Shown here in pieces: positions 7,374 through 11,083 of a stretch of 11,083 nucleotides of DNA. Every line of letters begins with the position of its first letter. Position 1 is the stretch's first letter. The stretch spans positions 1-11,083 of the forward strand of contig CAJLBR010000036.1 in the NCBI GenBank assembly GCA_905204915.1, in the 5' to 3' direction. The notes beneath the pieces were generated by a model. The model was not told where the DNA came from. It did no database searches and worked only from the letters and a program-made list of their open reading frames with translations. The stretch comes from an uncultured Clostridium sp. GTDB taxonomy: Bacteria; Bacillota; Clostridia; TANB77; CAG-465. A program made the translations under genes and the position numbers.

Positions 7374-8762
7374 TTAAAATCTTGTATCGTATTTTCTTCT
7401 ATTATTTTTAGCATTATTTATCTCACCTTTTGGTTTAACTTTTCTAGCTATGTTATTTGCAATTTCATTTTCATCATCAGTAAATATTCCATTTTTATAT
7501 AGGTCATCACTAACAATTTTGTAGTTATTATCTTTATCATAGCAAATTCTTTTGTGAAAATGTCCCATAATGCTATGCCAAAATTCTTTGAATCTGTGTA
7601 ATTGGGCTTTTATGCTTTCTTTTTCTTCTCGTAATTTACCAATAATTTTATCTTTAGCAGATAATTCACCTTTTAAATTATAAATCTCTTTATCTTTTTC
7701 TTCTATTTGATATTTAAGAGAACAATTTTCTTTTTCTATTTCAAAAGCACTATGTTCAAAATCTCTAATAGCAATATTTAAGTCATTTACACTTCTAACT
7801 ATTTTAGTAGTATCTTTTACATCTTTAGTAAAGTTTTTGATTTTTTCAATATCTTCGTTAGAAATAACCATATTATTTTTGCTAAACTTAGCAGGTTTTA
7901 ACTTGTCTAATATTTGATTTATATCTTTTGTTGTATTATCAAGTTTGTCAGTTTGTTTATTAGCTTTATCAAGTTTTTTCTCTTTTTCAGCAAGATGCTT
8001 TTTCATATTTGTATAATTGCTCATATCTTTAACATTTATATCTTGATTTCTGCCTTTTTGCTTTTCTTTTAATTTAATATCCATACTATAAAATTTATTA
8101 AAAGACTTAATACAAGCATTTCTCATTTTATCTTGAATTTTAGTTAACGATTCTTTTGTAAATAGTTGTGATTTACCAACCTGTTTTTTCATTCCTCTAG
8201 TACAATTTTCTATTATAGGTACACCTACAATGTGCATATGAGGAGATGTTTCATCAAAATGAATAGTAGCATTTGCTATTTTAAATGTTGGTAAAATCTT
8301 CATTAATTCATTTACTTGTTCATTATATACATCAATCATTTTTAGTCTGTATAATTTGTCTTTATCTTTCCAAAAATCCATATCTCCAAGTTCAACTATA
8401 ATCTCACAAGCGAGGTCATTTTGAGATTCATTTATCTTCATAAAATAGTTATCTATTTTTCTATCATTTCTAGTTTGCCTATTATTGTATTCTATACGAG
8501 CATCTTCAAATTCTTCTAAATATAAATCTTTTACATCATTTACAATATCATTTGTACCACGAATTATTCTAATCAAATCTTTTTCATTATCATAGTCTCT
8601 TAAGTTATGCTTATTTACTTTAGATAAAGCATTTGCATTTTGAATTGCATTATTAGATAGAGACGTAGTACCAGATAAATTTTCTTTTGCAACTTTCCTT
8701 GCTAATTTACTTTTGTTTTTATCACTACCCAAGTGAAAAGAATATGCCAATTCTTGCTCCAT
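7374..8762 (-). CDS. MobV/Pre-family relaxase (plasmid recombination and mobilisation enzyme)
   Basis: The start at 8762 (462 residues) is chosen because AAAGGAGATG lies directly upstream; an in-frame ATG at 8795 would lie upstream of this ribosome binding site. The protein nicks DNA at oriT to begin mobilisation. Motif III, HFDETSPHMH (168-177), holds the three His residues and the Asp-Glu of the metal-binding HxDE-PHxH signature, followed by VP (181-182). KHNLR (51-55) matches the motif of pMV158 MobM that carries the nucleophilic histidine, here H52, but about 30 residues further from the N-terminus. EYNNRQTRNDRKI (91-103) matches the second conserved region. The C-terminal half is Lys/Glu-rich with coiled-coil stretches near 253-280 and 345-395. 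With the serine recombinase upstream, this gives a Tn4451-like gene pair (tnpX plus tnpZ). Confidence 0.9.
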   Translation of the reverse strand: MEQELAYSFHLGSDKNKSKLARKVAKENLSGTTSLSNNAIQNANALSKVNKHNLRDYDNEKDLIRIIRGTNDIVNDVKDLYLEEFEDARIEYNNRQTRNDRKIDNYFMKINESQNDLACEIIVELGDMDFWKDKDKLYRLKMIDVYNEQVNELMKILPTFKIANATIHFDETSPHMHIVGVPIIENCTRGMKKQVGKSQLFTKESLTKIQDKMRNACIKSFNKFYSMDIKLKEKQKGRNQDINVKDMSNYTNMKKHLAEKEKKLDKANKQTDKLDNTTKDINQILDKLKPAKFSKNNMVISNEDIEKIKNFTKDVKDTTKIVRSVNDLNIAIRDFEHSAFEIEKENCSLKYQIEEKDKEIYNLKGELSAKDKIIGKLREEKESIKAQLHRFKEFWHSIMGHFHKRICYDKDNNYKIVSDDLYKNGIFTDDENEIANNIARKVKPKGEINNAKNNRRKYDTRF

Positions 8763-8794
8763 AAAAGCATCTCCTTTGAATTTTCTTCGTAGCA

Positions 8795-8904
8795 TAGGAC
8801 TTTGGCTTTGCCATAAGTCCTAACCCTCTACGAGTTATGACGTACCATCATAACTCGGGGGCTCTGCGAGGCAATAAAATTTATCTGCATAGATAAATTT
8901 TATT
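8795..8904. other. Hairpin cluster, candidate oriT of the element
   Basis: Three inverted repeats lie in tandem between the recombinase and relaxase genes: 8795-8806 with 8810-8822 (12 bp with one bulged base), 8831-8840 with 8848-8857 (perfect 10 bp, 7-nt loop), and 8873-8886 with 8891-8904 (perfect 14 bp, GCAT loop). The stretch 8817-8872 is about half G+C by eye, far above its surroundings. MobV origins typically lie just upstream of the relaxase gene and contain inverted repeats beside the nick site, so position and structure fit. I could not identify a nick sequence. The repeats could also act as transcription terminators or operators, but none has a proper U-tract on the minus strand. 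Confidence 0.6.
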
Positions 8905-8958
8905 CAAATTAACTATCGCCACTTTCATTTTTATTTCATAAAAACAAAATGTGCCACG

Positions 8959-10890
<1,932 letters not shown>

Positions 10891-10895
10891 TTAAA

Positions 10896-10900
10896 CCTCC
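10896..10900 (-). promoter_or_regulatory. Ribosome binding site fixing the TTG start of the recombinase
   Basis: GGAGG on the minus strand is 8 nt before TTG at 10887. This decides the start, since no ATG or GTG lies in a usable position. It lies only 9 nt after the T-run of the hairpin at 10953-10913, so readthrough of that hairpin is needed for recombinase expression from any upstream promoter. Confidence 0.85.
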
Positions 10901-10908
10901 AATCTAAC

Positions 10909-10953
10909 AAAAAAGAGACATCAAAGTACATACGAGTACTACTGACATCTCTT
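10909..10953 (-). terminator. Terminator-like hairpin in the recombinase leader
   Basis: Read as minus-strand RNA, AAGAGAUGUCAGUAGUAC pairs with GUACUUUGAUGUCUCUU around the loop UCGUAU, using three G-U pairs and one bulged U, giving about 17 bp followed by six U. On the plus strand two of the G-U pairs become A-C mismatches, so the helix is built for leftward RNA. It lies just before the recombinase ribosome binding site. It could be an attenuator (see findings) or a barrier against transcription entering from outside the element. Confidence 0.75.
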
Positions 10954-10964
10954 AAATCCGTTTA

Positions 10965-11021
10965 TCACAAATAAAATACAATATAATTGTAATATAATAT
11001 AAATTTTTTCAAAGTACTCAT
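10965..11021 (-). other. Possible 18-codon leader ORF ahead of the recombinase
   Basis: ATG to TGA-TAA encodes MSTLKKFILYYNYIVFYL, four tyrosines in 18 residues with a hydrophobic tail, ending with tandem stop codons 12 nt before the terminator-like hairpin. Its first codons overlap the segment 11019-11009 that can pair with the hairpin's 5' arm. No good Shine-Dalgarno sequence is seen upstream, and AT-rich DNA produces Tyr, Phe and Ile codons by chance, so translation is uncertain. Confidence 0.35.
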
Positions 11022-11023
11022 AA

Positions 11024-11058
11024 ATCTATATCTAGCTCTTGCTAAAGTAAATATAGAT
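11024..11058. repeat. Inverted repeat in the recombinase leader
   Basis: ATCTATAT (11024-11031) and ATATAGAT (11051-11058) form an 8-bp outer stem. TAGC (11033-11036) and GCTA (11041-11044) form an inner 4-bp stem around TCTT, with an asymmetric internal loop. It lies 3 nt upstream of the leader ORF in minus-strand orientation. It could be an RNA hairpin or a dyad site for recombinase binding. Confidence 0.4.
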
Positions 11059-11072
11059 AATTAATTGACTAT

Positions 11073-11081
11073 ATTATATCA
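11073..11081 (-). promoter_or_regulatory. Extended -10 promoter element at the window edge
   Basis: TGATATAAT on the minus strand (11081-11073) is identical to the -10 of the hisS and dehydrogenase promoters. The -35 would lie beyond the window. If used, transcription starts near 11066 and runs through about 180 nt of leader into the recombinase. Whether it belongs to the element or to flanking chromosome cannot be told. Confidence 0.5.
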
Positions 11082-11083
11082 CG

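Noticed and set aside
8763..8795. Longer relaxase frame starting at 8795
   Set aside because: AAAGGAGATG lies inside this extension, 4 nt before the ATG at 8762, which is therefore the supported start.
8873..8904. 14-bp AT-rich inverted repeat as terminator of the recombinase gene
   Set aside because: The minus-strand sequence after the stem is GC-rich and lacks a U-tract, so it fits an origin or binding structure better.
10921..11017. 9-bp direct repeats TCAAAGTAC (10921-10929 and 11009-11017) as recombination sites
   Set aside because: Both copies lie on the same side of the recombinase gene, so they cannot bracket the element. Pairing with the terminator arm explains them better, though a role in recombinase binding is not excluded.

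Overview
This is an AT-rich window with every convincing gene on the minus strand. The standard genetic code, strong AGGAGG-type ribosome binding sites, TGnTATAAT promoters and a serine recombinase plus MobV relaxase pair all point to a low-GC Gram-positive, most likely a Clostridia-type member of the Bacillota. The species cannot be fixed from the sequence.

Because transcription runs right to left, the layout is best read from high to low coordinates. (1) 11083 to about 7000 is a small mobile element. It holds an AT-rich leader with a candidate attenuator (about 11081-10888), a large serine recombinase (10887-8959, TTG start), a hairpin cluster that is the best oriT candidate (8904-8795), a MobV/Pre-family relaxase (8762-7374) and a small unknown acidic protein (7355-7053). 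No cargo gene or accessory excision factor lies inside the visible part. Exact ends could not be found, and the element may continue beyond the window. (2) 6949-4493 is a two-gene unit of a D-2-hydroxyacid dehydrogenase (6917-5955) and a 12-helix MFS-like membrane transporter (5945-4689). It has its own promoter; a strong terminator (4542-4493) lies downstream, past a palindrome and a 16-codon ORF. (3) 4421 to 1 is a housekeeping operon of hisS, aspS, gpsA and a class I O-methyltransferase of the TrmR/YrrM type, which is cut by the window edge. Its genes overlap by 1 nt or are 1-7 nt apart, so translational coupling is likely.

Functionally, the operon joins two aminoacyl-tRNA synthetases with a probable tRNA-modifying methyltransferase and a phospholipid-precursor enzyme. 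The mobile element carries what conjugative mobilisation minimally needs: a recombinase to excise and integrate, a relaxase to nick at oriT, and a probable origin, while transfer machinery would come from a helper element. The most interesting structure is the recombinase leader. It contains an 18-codon ORF, a segment able to pair with the 5' arm of a terminator, and then that terminator directly ahead of the recombinase ribosome binding site. This arrangement resembles transcription attenuation.
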